From positions 1 through 30,230 of IMG/VR virus record IMGVR_UViG_3300050138_000096: a DNA stretch of 30,230 bases, one strand, 5' to 3'. The stretch comes from a virus. Positions within the stretch are counted from its first letter, which is position 1, and every line of letters starts with the position of its first letter. Shown here one piece after another: positions 1 to 5,778 of the stretch. The notes below the pieces were generated by a model, which made no database searches, was not told where the DNA came from, and saw nothing but the letters and a program-made list of their open reading frames with translations. The position numbers were made by a program, and so were the translations under genes.

Positions 1-1
1 C

Positions 2-181
2 TGCGCGAAAGTCGCGGACGATGTTGCATCCGATGCCAACGAGAATGCGGTTTACGCTCAAGGAACAGAGGCGTGGACTGTCGGAGCGGCGGACGACTTG
101 TTCAGGGACGCGGCCACGGCAACCAAGATCGCCACTCGCATCCGCGCCCGCGCAGCCCTAGCCACAAACCGAGGTACTTAA
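2..181 (+). CDS. Partial hypothetical protein, 3' end only
   Basis: The frame is open from the left window edge to a TAA at 179-181 and gives about 59 residues rich in Ala, Asp and Arg (ending TNRGT). The next gene starts one base after the stop, the tight packing seen throughout this block. I recognise no domain. The alanine/aspartate-rich helical composition resembles short accessory phage proteins. The 5' end and start codon lie outside the window, so length and function cannot be judged. Confidence 0.45.
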   Translation, partial: CAKVADDVASDANENAVYAQGTEAWTVGAADDLFRDAATATKIATRIRARAALATNRGT

Positions 182-182
182 A

Positions 183-401
183 ATGAGCGATCTCCGCACG
201 GAATTGGAATACGCCATAAATCGGTGCAGCGCTGAGAATGGCTGCAACACGCCGGACTTTATCCTCGCCTCTTATCTCGTCGGATGTTTAGTGAGTTTCG
301 ATGACGCCGTGAACCGTCGCGAGAAATGGTTCGGTCGTGAACCTGATCTAATTGCTCACACCGGTGCCATGGTTTCTCCGGTGGGAGAGACGAAGCCATG
401 A
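183..401 (+). CDS. Small phage hypothetical protein (72 aa)
   Basis: The 72-residue protein begins MSDLRTELEYAINRCSAENG and contains NTPDFILASYLVGCL followed by a basic/aromatic segment (RREKWFGRE). This pattern recalls a small protein widespread in phages of Gram-negative bacteria whose function is unknown. A GAGGT ribosome-binding site lies seven bases before the ATG, supporting the start. The stop overlaps the next start as ATGA at 398-401, so the two are translationally coupled. No catalytic motif or membrane segment is visible. It is probably an accessory gene of the early or non-structural region. Confidence 0.7.
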   Translation: MSDLRTELEYAINRCSAENGCNTPDFILASYLVGCLVSFDDAVNRREKWFGREPDLIAHTGAMVSPVGETKP

Positions 402-496
402 TCGCTCTCTGGGTATTCCTAGGCATCGTCGTGGGGCTGCTGATTTCCGTCGGCTGGGTCGTGTGGCTCTTTCGGAATTGGCGGATACCCAAATGA
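398..496 (+). CDS. Tiny single-pass membrane protein (32 aa)
   Basis: A 32-residue frame linked by ATGA overlaps to both neighbours (398-401 upstream, 493-496 downstream). Residues 2-25 are almost entirely hydrophobic (LWVFLGIVVGLLISVGWVVW), forming one transmembrane helix, followed by a short basic tail (FRNWRIPK). A GGGAG ribosome-binding site sits about ten bases before the ATG. The precise double overlap and strong hydrophobic helix argue for a real gene despite its size. The role is unknown; small single-pass proteins in phages can affect the host membrane or superinfection, but nothing here shows that. Confidence 0.6.
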   Translation: MIALWVFLGIVVGLLISVGWVVWLFRNWRIPK

Positions 497-1017
497 CCTA
501 CCCCTCTCCCTCCGCGATGCTGGCGATGGCCGAGCGGCTGCGAGCGATGGCGCTGACCTTCACCGATTGGAGCTACGAGGCGGTCCAGTTGCGCGAAGCC
601 GCCGCCATGCTTCGCAGCGCCTCCCAACCCGCTCCGCTCTCCGTCCCGGCCGATCTGTGGCGGACGATGGACAGCGCGCTGAAGGATGGGACGCCAGTAA
701 TAATTGCGCAGCCTGTTATCGACTCACGCCAGTGGATTATTTGTGAAGCCCACTACATCAAAGGACGCCGAAAGGATGACCGCTGGTTTGGAACAGGCGA
801 TTATGGAGACGACGACTTTTCTCAGCCCTACAAGCCTACGCACTGGCAACCGCTTCCAGCCGCTCCCGACATTCGGAGCGAGGGCAGCCCGTATTACAGC
901 GACTCCGAGAAGGTATCGATCAGGCAAGGGCTACGTGACGGTCAGAAAAAGGTAGCGGAGGCCGCCAATCGGAGAGAGGGCAGGGACGCGCCGGGAACGA
1001 AGGAGGAGGAAGCATGA
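493..1017 (+). CDS. Hypothetical phage protein with DUF551-like segment (174 aa)
   Basis: The start is the ATG at 493, overlapping the previous stop (ATGA); the frame is open further upstream but that part would lie inside two other genes. An N-terminal helical part carries MAERLRAMA and LREAAAMLRS. The middle has GTPVIIAQPV and ends THWQPLPAAP, which resembles the short DUF551 family of phage proteins that ends in a THW-x-PLP motif. The last residues (GRDAPGTKEEEA) are encoded by a 44-bp repeat that also forms the end of the 1226-2143 gene, so this C-terminus has spread by recombination. The function of the family is not known to me. Confidence 0.65.
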   Translation: MTYPSPSAMLAMAERLRAMALTFTDWSYEAVQLREAAAMLRSASQPAPLSVPADLWRTMDSALKDGTPVIIAQPVIDSRQWIICEAHYIKGRRKDDRWFGTGDYGDDDFSQPYKPTHWQPLPAAPDIRSEGSPYYSDSEKVSIRQGLRDGQKKVAEAANRREGRDAPGTKEEEA

Positions 1018-1019
1018 GC
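976..1019 (+). repeat. 44-bp direct repeat with strong ribosome-binding site, copy 1
   Basis: Exact 44-base match to 2102-2145. It contains the end of one gene, the purine-rich Shine-Dalgarno stretch at 1001-1010 (AGGAGGAGGA), and the start ATGAGC of the next. Each copy therefore is a complete stop/RBS/start junction. Related but shorter matches (the bases for AAPDI-SEG) occur near 858-886 and 2077-2107. Confidence 0.9.
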
Positions 1020-1229
1020 AAGAAACTAACCGTAATCCAACAGGTCGCGCGGCTTTCTGCGCAGGCCGGGCTAATCAAAGCGCGGCTTGGTAAAGAGCGC
1101 GACAAGCTTCGCGAAGTTATCTCCGATCTCGAAGCTATCGAGCAGAACGCCGACGATGCAATCGACGGAGTTGCGTCTGCAATTAGATCGCTGAGTGACA
1201 GCGCCGATGACCTGAGTCAGTACCTATGA
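1014..1229 (+). CDS. Small coiled-coil hypothetical protein (71 aa)
   Basis: A 71-residue protein starting at an ATG that overlaps the upstream TGA (ATGA) and is preceded by the strong AGGAGGAGGA site of the 44-bp repeat. It is almost entirely helical and charged (IKARLGKERDKLREVISDLE, then IEQNADDAIDGVASAI), suggesting a coiled coil that forms dimers or binds a partner. No known family is recognised. Its stop overlaps the next start (ATGA at 1226-1229). Because the preceding repeat is copied at 2102-2145, this gene and the next lie on a segment that could be exchanged or lost as a unit. Confidence 0.6.
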   Translation: MSKKLTVIQQVARLSAQAGLIKARLGKERDKLREVISDLEAIEQNADDAIDGVASAIRSLSDSADDLSQYL

Positions 1230-2143
1230 CCGATCTCCCCGAACCCACCTCACCGACCGTCCCGCAGGGGGCGGAGATCGACGCGCTGATCGAGCAGCTA
1301 CGAGTGCGCAGAGCGGCCTCCAAAAACTGGAGCGGCTCCGCGATTGACACACCTGATGAGGCGTTATGGCACCATGCCGCCGACGCCCTCGCCCGCCTCC
1401 GTCCAGCCGAGCCGATTTCCAATGAGGGTCCGCCTACGGGAAGCCATGCTGCCGCGACTATAGCGGCCGAAACTGGCGCAGAGGGGCTTATGGACCCTTC
1501 CTCTGCGTCCAAGCCCATGACCATGCAGGGAGCGGAGATCGACGCGCTGATCGAGCAATGTCGCGGCATGACGATGTACGGCGACGTGTTGGAACCAGAG
1601 GCTCAACTTTGGGATAAGGTCGCCGACATGCTCGCCCGCCTCCGTCCAGCCGAGCCACTCAGGTGGGCTCCGTCGTGGACCGGACGCGCGAACGTCAATC
1701 TAAATGGCGATGCTTTTGTACACATCTGGCCGGACAACGAATGGGTCATCATTCATTCACGTTCAGGCGGCGTCGAGACGACACTCAGCCTGACAAAGTC
1801 CCAGGCGTTCGATGTGGCCATCGGGCTCACGCCGGAATTATGGGCGCGCTTCGAACGCGCACGCACGGCAGAGAACGCGCTCTATGCTCTGAGCCATCCT
1901 AGTGCCGATCCGGCGACGTTGCGCAAAATAGCCGACGAGATCGACTGCGGATTTGATTGTGAACTGCGCCAATCCAGTGGGCCATGTCGGAAGGCCGAGA
2001 AAGATGGCATGTGCGGGTTCGAGAACGCGACCGATCTTCGCGACTTCGCGGATGCTCTAGAGCGCCGCGCCATGATCACAGCCGCTCCCGACATTTGGAG
2101 CGAGGGCAGGGACGCGCCGGGAACGAAGGAGGAGGAAGCATGA
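1226..2143 (+). CDS. Hypothetical protein with internal duplication (305 aa)
   Basis: A 305-residue protein of unknown function. A unit beginning QGAEIDALIEQ and ending ARLRPAEP occurs twice, at about residues 14-63 and 101-144; the DNA of the unit ends is nearly identical (1271-1296 with 1532-1557; 1388-1413 with 1631-1656). The middle (about 146-215) has a beta-rich sequence with VHIWPDNEWVIIHSRSGG. The last third has Cys-containing CGFDCELRQ and CRKAEKDGMCGFENATDLRD segments. The C-terminal APDIWSEGRDAPGTKEEEA matches the tail of the 493-1017 protein. The start overlaps the previous stop by ATGA. A mosaic, recombination-built protein is the simplest reading. Confidence 0.6.
   Translation: MTDLPEPTSPTVPQGAEIDALIEQLRVRRAASKNWSGSAIDTPDEALWHHAADALARLRPAEPISNEGPPTGSHAAATIAAETGAEGLMDPSSASKPMTMQGAEIDALIEQCRGMTMYGDVLEPEAQLWDKVADMLARLRPAEPLRWAPSWTGRANVNLNGDAFVHIWPDNEWVIIHSRSGGVETTLSLTKSQAFDVAIGLTPELWARFERARTAENALYALSHPSADPATLRKIADEIDCGFDCELRQSSGPCRKAEKDGMCGFENATDLRDFADALERRAMITAAPDIWSEGRDAPGTKEEEA
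1271..1656 (+). repeat. Internal tandem duplication inside the 305-aa gene
   Basis: Two imperfect copies of a roughly 130-150-base unit. The left ends match over 26 bases (1271-1296 and 1532-1557) and the right ends over 26 bases (1388-1413 and 1631-1656). The middles have diverged, and the spacing differs by 18 bases between the two match pairs, so small insertions or deletions accompanied the divergence. A separate linker of about 37 codons lies between the copies. Confidence 0.8.
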
Positions 2144-2145
2144 GC
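2102..2145 (+). repeat. 44-bp direct repeat with strong ribosome-binding site, copy 2
   Basis: Exact copy of 976-1019, offset 1126 bases. It again ends one gene, carries the AGGAGGAGGA ribosome-binding site and starts the next gene with ATGAGC. Homologous recombination between the copies would remove the genes at 1014-1229 and 1226-2143 and leave a functional junction. Confidence 0.9.
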
Positions 2146-2796
2146 CCATACGATCCAAGACCGATCAGTGAAGGCGGCAACTGCGGAATTGATGAGGTGT
2201 TTACGCGCGCCGCCCCGAAGGGGAAATGGCGTGTGATCGGCGTTGACACATTCGACGGTGGAGATTGGTTGCAGGGCGACTTCGACACGAAAGACGCTGC
2301 CCTAAAGTGTGCGCAAGATCGCGGTGGCGAGATGACCAAGATGCACGTCTATGACGATGAAGGTCGCCGTCTCGCCATAGTCCGTCTTGACCTTATCGCG
2401 GGCGGCATCCCACGACATGCAGCCTGGAGCTGGCGTATCGGCATAGGCGGCGAACGTCAGCAGGATCGCAGCAACAGTGCCGAACACCGTCAGGAGCGCG
2501 GCGCGGATGGTGTTGGTCATTGGGAGCAGCCCTTTCGTGATGGAACCAAATCGCCCGGTCGTTCGTTGTCTCTGCGCGTGAATTCTTCATACCCAAAAGG
2601 AGAATTGAAATGGCAAAGTATCAAAGCAAAAATGTCACAGTCCTTCGCGATGCCAAGCAGGGTGACGCCGGTTTTGTCGCTGGCTCGGACCAGATTCTCA
2701 TCAAGCTCGAAGATGGTAGTCAGAAGGTTGTCAGCCGCAGAGATGTGGTGGAGTCCTGATCTCAACGAACGCAAGATCATCCGCATACCGCCGTAA
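2140..2796 (+). CDS. Phage hypothetical protein; 3' part probably not genuine
   Basis: The ATG overlaps the previous stop (ATGA) and follows the repeat-borne strong ribosome-binding site. The first 75-80 residues (SPYDPRPISEGGNCGIDEVF, GKWRVIGVDTFDG, GEMTKMHVYDDEGRRLA) look like a compact conserved phage protein that normally ends soon after the last motif. Here the frame runs on to 2796, through DNA antisense to the 2302-2520 gene and out of frame with the 2610-2759 gene, with low-complexity Arg/Ser-rich sequence. I think the native stop was lost when the region rearranged. The first 80 residues are well supported, the remainder poorly. Function unknown. Confidence 0.5.
   Translation: MSPYDPRPISEGGNCGIDEVFTRAAPKGKWRVIGVDTFDGGDWLQGDFDTKDAALKCAQDRGGEMTKMHVYDDEGRRLAIVRLDLIAGGIPRHAAWSWRIGIGGERQQDRSNSAEHRQERGADGVGHWEQPFRDGTKSPGRSLSLRVNSSYPKGELKWQSIKAKMSQSFAMPSRVTPVLSLARTRFSSSSKMVVRRLSAAEMWWSPDLNERKIIRIPP
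2302..2520 (-). CDS. Small secreted protein, possibly 3'-truncated (72 aa)
   Basis: On the minus strand, an ATG at 2520 is preceded by AAAGGG about ten bases upstream. The protein has a clear signal peptide: short basic start (MTNTIR), hydrophobic core (AALLTVFGTVAAILLTFAAY) and an AYA-DT cleavage site near residue 27. A short exported domain with one Cys follows (GCMSWDAARDKVKTDYGE). From about residue 52 the coding DNA lies opposite the conserved part of the 2140 gene, so the original C-terminus was probably lost in a rearrangement that joined two convergent genes near 2370-2385. Function unknown; a periplasmic protein is inferred. Confidence 0.45.
   Translation of the reverse strand: MTNTIRAALLTVFGTVAAILLTFAAYADTPAPGCMSWDAARDKVKTDYGETATFIVIDVHLGHLATAILRTL
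2610..2759 (+). CDS. Small beta-rich hypothetical protein (49 aa)
   Basis: A 49-residue frame with a textbook AAAGGAG ribosome-binding site about six bases before its ATG. The protein (MAKYQSKNVTVLRDAKQGDA, then GFVAGSDQILIKLEDGSQKV, ending RRDVVES) looks like a small folded beta-barrel of the KOW/SH3 style, with hydrophobic residues alternating. It lies in a different frame from the long read-through frame of the 2140 gene, and its sequence is much more protein-like than that frame. A terminator hairpin follows 50 bases downstream, consistent with this being the last gene of the leftward + strand block. No function is recognised. Confidence 0.65.
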   Translation: MAKYQSKNVTVLRDAKQGDAGFVAGSDQILIKLEDGSQKVVSRRDVVES

Positions 2797-2809
2797 GGCG
2801 TTGAAATAG

Positions 2810-2842
2810 CCCCGCTTAGGCACCATGCCGAGCGGGGTTTTT
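2810..2842 (+). terminator. Rho-independent terminator
   Basis: The stem CCCCGCT (2810-2816) pairs with AGCGGGG (2831-2837). An inner stem GGCA/TGCC (2819-2822 with 2826-2829) stacks on it, and a run of five T follows at 2838-2842. It ends the + strand block after 2759 and sits exactly between convergent transcription units; for - strand transcripts the hairpin is followed by a poorer T run. Confidence 0.85.
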
Positions 2843-2844
2843 CT

Positions 2845-3051
2845 TTATTTACTGTCCGAGAAACGGTGTTTTAACGCACAGACACAGCACTCGTGCGCGT
2901 GTCTAATAATCTCTCGCAATTCCCAAACATCTTGGAGCAACTTATGTCTTTCCGTGTCATCGGAGACCCCCGCCAGAGCACCAGCTTGTCGAGCGTTTCG
3001 ATGGGTGGGTGGGGCCGGTGGGTCTGCGAGGTTCGGCGCGATACTGGCCAT
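2845..3051 (-). CDS. Small hypothetical protein with paired cysteines (68 aa)
   Basis: The ATG at 3051 lies just after the stop of the upstream minus-strand gene and is preceded by a perfect AGGAGG (3061-3066) at nine bases spacing. That ribosome-binding site is the main reason to accept the gene. The protein has a Pro/Ala-rich start (NLADPPAPPTHRNARQAG) and a helical C-terminal half (LLQDVWELREIIRHAHECCV) with three Cys. It is the last gene of the minus-strand lysis block and runs up to the terminator. No family is recognised. Confidence 0.55.
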   Translation of the reverse strand: MASIAPNLADPPAPPTHRNARQAGALAGVSDDTERHKLLQDVWELREIIRHAHECCVCALKHRFSDSK

Positions 3052-3053
3052 GT

Positions 3054-3407
3054 TCAGGAACCTCCTGTGTCGTTGCTGCGGTCACGCGCAACCATGTTCT
3101 GAGCCAGTCGATCAAGGCGCGCGACAAGCGTCTCCATGCGGGAATAGAGCCGGTCGAACGAGGTTATCAGGCGATCCTCGGTTTCCTTGAGCACTATAGT
3201 GGAAACGTGGTTATGCGAAACATAGACCTTGAAGGCATTGAGGTCTTTCTCTATGGCGTGCCGCGCTTCTTGCTCTAGAGATACCATAGCCTGCCTTGCC
3301 ATTTGTTCGGCCACAAATTTAGCTTCGATCCGCCACCATAGAGCGAACAAGCCGGCGACAACTGCCAGCGCCAGCCCAATGGTTACTCCGCTGTTGTCGC
3401 CTATCAT
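3054..3407 (-). CDS. Membrane-anchored coiled-coil protein in lysis block (117 aa)
   Basis: The N-terminus has a single transmembrane helix at about residues 8-25 (VTIGLALAVVAGLFALWW), followed by a long charged helical region (RIEAKFVAEQMARQ, ETEDRLITSFDRLYSRMETL) predicted to form a coiled coil. This topology, a short N-terminal anchor and an extended helix, resembles i-spanin (Rz-like) subunits or other envelope-spanning helpers of phage lysis, and it sits in the lysis block. There is no sequence signature that proves a spanin. A GGAAT site lies upstream of the ATG. It is followed closely by the 68-aa gene. Confidence 0.6.
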   Translation of the reverse strand: MIGDNSGVTIGLALAVVAGLFALWWRIEAKFVAEQMARQAMVSLEQEARHAIEKDLNAFKVYVSHNHVSTIVLKETEDRLITSFDRLYSRMETLVARLDRLAQNMVARDRSNDTGGS

Positions 3408-3463
3408 GTGCCATCATTCCTATCCATGCGTGAACGAGTGGGCGGCATTGGCGCCGCTTATCG

Positions 3464-3652
3464 TCACCCTATCCCGTTAGCCAGTAGCGGCCAGAGGAAG
3501 CGGATGAGCGTCACCAGAAGTATGCCGCCGATGATGTACCAGGCTATTGTGATAAATACGGGCGGGATTGGAATTCCGCTCCATCGCACCAGAGCGATGA
3601 CGCAAGCCACAAATACGACGAGAACGACGATGAGGACAAGAATGTGTTCCAT
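3464..3652 (-). CDS. Two-helix small membrane protein (62 aa)
   Basis: The 62-residue protein consists almost wholly of two hydrophobic helices, about residues 3-23 (ILVLIVVLVVFVACVIALV) and 31-55 (VFITIAWYIIGGILLVTLI), separated by a short Pro-containing turn (RWSGIPIPP). An AAAGGA ribosome-binding site lies about ten bases before the ATG. The size and double-helix hairpin fit a class II holin-like protein or antiholin, but the 4001-4306 product is the better holin candidate. Its place in the lysis block supports a membrane function during lysis; this is inference. Confidence 0.6.
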   Translation of the reverse strand: MEHILVLIVVLVVFVACVIALVRWSGIPIPPVFITIAWYIIGGILLVTLIRFLWPLLANGIG

Positions 3653-3665
3653 TGGTTAAGTTCCT

Positions 3666-3746
3666 TTAGCTGCGCCAGTCCAGCCACAGAGCGACCGGAC
3701 ATCCGACAACGAATACGAACTCGATGATGACGAAGGCCGCGATCAA
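3666..3746 (-). CDS. Possible 26-aa membrane peptide (TTG start)
   Basis: A TTG codon overlaps the stop of the upstream gene (TTGA at 3743-3746) and opens a 26-residue frame ending in TAA. The peptide is one hydrophobic helix (IAAFVIIEFVFVVGCPVALW) with the tail LDWRS. The ribosome-binding site is weak (AAGAAG), so translational coupling would be needed. The exact stop-start overlap and the membrane-helix composition are the only support. It may be a real micro-protein like the one at 398-496, or chance. Confidence 0.35.
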   Translation of the reverse strand: MIAAFVIIEFVFVVGCPVALWLDWRS

Positions 3747-3997
3747 CGATGGCGCTTCTTAGAGAATGGCGCCATTGGGATCGGCGGCTTTGGCGTCTGG
3801 GGCGGCGGTGGAGCTGGCGGGTTTGCCTCTCTGTTCACGCGTAACACTTCGCTGACCAGATCAGCGATGAAGTGGTCCGTGGCCGCCTGATCGCGGAACC
3901 AACGCTCACTCATCGACTCTCGGTGAGATTCGTACCAAGCGCGCACCAGTGTGGCAATCTCAGTAGCGCGGATAGTCGGATTGATGGAGAACTGCAT
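3743..3997 (-). CDS. Hypothetical protein with Pro-rich tail (84 aa)
   Basis: An 84-residue protein with a helical first 55 residues (RATEIATLVRAWYESHRESM, then WFRDQAATDHFIADLVSEVL) and a proline-rich C-terminal tail (ANPPAPPPPQTPKPPIP) ending in basic KKRHR. No family is recognised. AAAGGAT lies about ten bases before the ATG, and the upstream holin-like gene stops a few bases away. The tail composition suggests an extended, possibly partner-binding segment. It belongs to the minus-strand lysis block by position. Confidence 0.6.
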   Translation of the reverse strand: MQFSINPTIRATEIATLVRAWYESHRESMSERWFRDQAATDHFIADLVSEVLRVNREANPPAPPPPQTPKPPIPMAPFSKKRHR

Positions 3998-4000
3998 GGT

Positions 4001-4306
4001 TTATGATCCTTTCGCCGCATCGGCGGGTGCCGGCGGATTCTTAGGGTAAACAATTGCGTCGGTCGCCGGAATACCCACGCTCATTTGCGCACCGACTGAA
4101 ATCGGCACGATGTTCGCCGCCTTGGTGACGGTGCTGGCGTTGGTCTTATCCATGATCGCCCAGATAGCGAGGCCAAGCGGCACGACAAGCGCCGCAAAGT
4201 TGGTTGCATCGTTAGTGCTGATCCATCCCTTGCCCACGGCAAAGGTAAATACGGCGATGAGCAGAGAGCGGATGGCGCTGAGTATCTGATCCTGGTTGGG
4301 TGTCAT
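4001..4306 (-). CDS. Putative phage holin (101 aa)
   Basis: Holins form pores or lesions in the inner membrane that time lysis and release endolysin. This protein has an N-terminal amphipathic part (PNQDQILSAIRSLLIAVFTF), a helix-break AVGKGWIS, and a second hydrophobic helix (FAALVVPLGLAIWAIMDK, about residues 37-54), then a polar Ala/Pro-rich tail. The arrangement resembles the Pam3-gp28 type of putative holins. It is ATGA-coupled to the upstream lipoprotein gene (4303-4306) and lies downstream of the endolysin. The assignment rests on topology, motif style and place; a paralogous small membrane protein is encoded nearby. Confidence 0.65.
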   Translation of the reverse strand: MTPNQDQILSAIRSLLIAVFTFAVGKGWISTNDATNFAALVVPLGLAIWAIMDKTNASTVTKAANIVPISVGAQMSVGIPATDAIVYPKNPPAPADAAKGS

Positions 4307-4608
4307 TTTACGAAGTGCCCCTCGACGATCACGCCATCAACGATCGGCGCGGCCGTGGCGCGGAGCCGAGATGCCGCCTTCGGCACAACGGCAGCGCAGA
4401 TTGCCGTGGCCATCTCGGCAGCGGTAGCGAGCGCCGGGTTGCCCTTGGCTACAATGGCGATGATGGTCGCTGCGGTCGGCACGAATGCGCAGGCCGCTTG
4501 GGCAATGGCCTGGACTTGGGCGACTACCGAATTAGTGCCGGTGGTCTGGCATCCAGAGAGGGCGAGAGCCGCCACCAACGGAGCGGCGAAGATCAGATTG
4601 CGGTTCAT
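4303..4608 (-). CDS. Small alanine-rich lipoprotein (101 aa)
   Basis: The start chosen is the ATG at 4608, preceded by AGGAA at about eight bases; an upstream in-frame ATG at 4665 would add a non-signal extension and lie inside the previous gene. From this start the protein has a typical lipoprotein signal: MNRN, a hydrophobic core and the lipobox LSGC with Cys at residue 20. The mature part is Ala-rich and helical (VQAIAQAACAFVPTAATIIA). It sits between the papain-like gene and the holin-like gene. It may be an o-spanin-like outer-membrane lipoprotein, but it is not proline-rich as those often are; the role is inferred only from position. Confidence 0.65.
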   Translation of the reverse strand: MNRNLIFAAPLVAALALSGCQTTGTNSVVAQVQAIAQAACAFVPTAATIIAIVAKGNPALATAAEMATAICAAVVPKAASRLRATAAPIVDGVIVEGHFVK

Positions 4609-4618
4609 GGTTGGGTTC

Positions 4619-5587
4619 CTATGCTGCCGGAGGATTGTCGCGGACGGAGTTGGCGGCATCGACAACCGCCTCGACCCCTGCAGCGATGGCTCCGCCCGGA
4701 ATCAGGTGCTGTTCCCAGCCGGGAACCTTGTTCTTAATCATAGCGGCCATGGCTTCGTTACCGGCGGCGATCTGAGCCGCGAGGGTCTTGGCGTCTACGG
4801 GAATTACGGGCATGTTAAAGTTTCCTTTTGCTGAGTTGATTGCATTGAGATCAATCTGAAGCTGGACCGCGTCGAAGCCGTTCGGCGCGACCCCGGCCTT
4901 GAGGAACTCCTGGCTAAAGTACGCTAGGGACTCGTCATTGTTGGCGAGAAAAAAGTCCATTGAGACCCGTTGTACTCTACCCCACGTCACGACGAAGAGG
5001 TATCCGTCGCGGAAGTCGGTGAGCGCGACGTAATGGCCTCCGGCAGTAGCTGGATCAAGCGGCCCGTCCCACGGCTCACCTCGATCAAATTGATCAACCT
5101 GAGCCCGACTGACCTGGAGCCCGAGACCAACAGCACCAAAGAGCCACGTTGCTAGTTTGTGCTGGGCGAAATTGCCGCGCTCTACTGAGACATACCCGGT
5201 GATCGGGTGCCGCTTGCCGCTTGCGTCAATCATCCCGGTCTTGCGGCGATACGAAGCTGCGACCTGCATATCGGCGCCCTGATCCGTGGATGGATCGGTC
5301 GGGTCATATCCGGTGATGGCGCTGTAGTCAGCGATGGCGGTGCCGTCAGTGAACGATGCCGCCGATCCGCCGGATGCAGTCCAAAGCATGGTTTCATGCT
5401 CGGCCCCTGCGATCACGCAGTCTCCGATGGAATCGTTGGAAAGCATCCCGCAGTCTGTCGGCAGCAATGAACTGTAGCCGAAAGCCGCCGGGGGCTCTGG
5501 CAATGCCACGGCATACTTGGCGAACTTGAGCTTGGGCTGGGCCTCCGGCCGGGCCGGCTTTTTGCCGAAGCAGAGTGTTGTGATCAT
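4619..5587 (-). CDS. Papain-fold-like phage protein (322 aa)
   Basis: The start chosen is the ATG at 5587, which overlaps the upstream stop (ATGA at 5584-5587) and has GGAG ten bases ahead. The arrangement matches the order of a C1-type cysteine-peptidase fold: a Cys in SIGDCVIAGAEHE (Cys57), a His in AGGHYVALTDF (His185) and a TWG (201-203) where papains have NSWG. The classical Asn is not evident, so peptidase activity is uncertain. The C-terminal third is Ala-rich and probably separate (IPGGAIAAGVEAVVDAAN). Position among lysis genes suggests a role at the cell envelope or an injected or late enzyme. The family is common in phages but not, to my knowledge, characterised. Confidence 0.6.
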   Translation of the reverse strand: MITTLCFGKKPARPEAQPKLKFAKYAVALPEPPAAFGYSSLLPTDCGMLSNDSIGDCVIAGAEHETMLWTASGGSAASFTDGTAIADYSAITGYDPTDPSTDQGADMQVAASYRRKTGMIDASGKRHPITGYVSVERGNFAQHKLATWLFGAVGLGLQVSRAQVDQFDRGEPWDGPLDPATAGGHYVALTDFRDGYLFVVTWGRVQRVSMDFFLANNDESLAYFSQEFLKAGVAPNGFDAVQLQIDLNAINSAKGNFNMPVIPVDAKTLAAQIAAGNEAMAAMIKNKVPGWEQHLIPGGAIAAGVEAVVDAANSVRDNPPAA

Positions 5588-5778
5588 GGACCTTCGTCTC
5601 CGAGTGGCCAAAAAATGGGCTCGCGGACACTCATAATCAGGTAGCTTGGTACTGGCTTGAGTTCACCGCACAGCACCGCGAGAATATCCTCAACAGTCCG
5701 TGGAACGGATCGTTCTGTCGGCAACGAGGCGAGTTTGTGGACGATCGCCTTCGGCAAATGCAGAACGACCTTGGTCAT
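5584..5778 (-). CDS. Small hypothetical protein (64 aa)
   Basis: The ATG at 5778 overlaps the endolysin stop (ATGA), and the stop overlaps the papain-like gene's start, so the gene is coupled on both sides. An open extension to 6033 in this frame is antiparallel in character to the endolysin code and was rejected. The protein has a beta-strand/helix start (MTKVVLHLPKAIVHKLAS) reminiscent of ribbon-helix-helix proteins, then VEDILAVLCGEL and a tail. There is too little to call it a regulator. It lies between endolysin and papain-like protein, so a lysis or accessory role is possible. Confidence 0.55.
   Translation of the reverse strand: MTKVVLHLPKAIVHKLASLPTERSVPRTVEDILAVLCGELKPVPSYLIMSVREPIFWPLGDEGP

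Noticed and set aside
352-492. Upstream extension of the 493-1017 gene to an ATG at 352
   Set aside because: It would lie inside two other coupled genes, while the ATG at 493 overlaps the previous stop exactly as at other junctions.
4355-4834. Plus-strand frame of 159 codons opposite lipoprotein and papain-like genes
   Set aside because: It is an antisense shadow; the minus-strand genes have ribosome-binding sites, a lipobox and coupled junctions.
5584-5778. Toxin-antitoxin antitoxin (ribbon-helix-helix)
   Set aside because: Only the first strand resembles the fold, and neither neighbour is a toxin.
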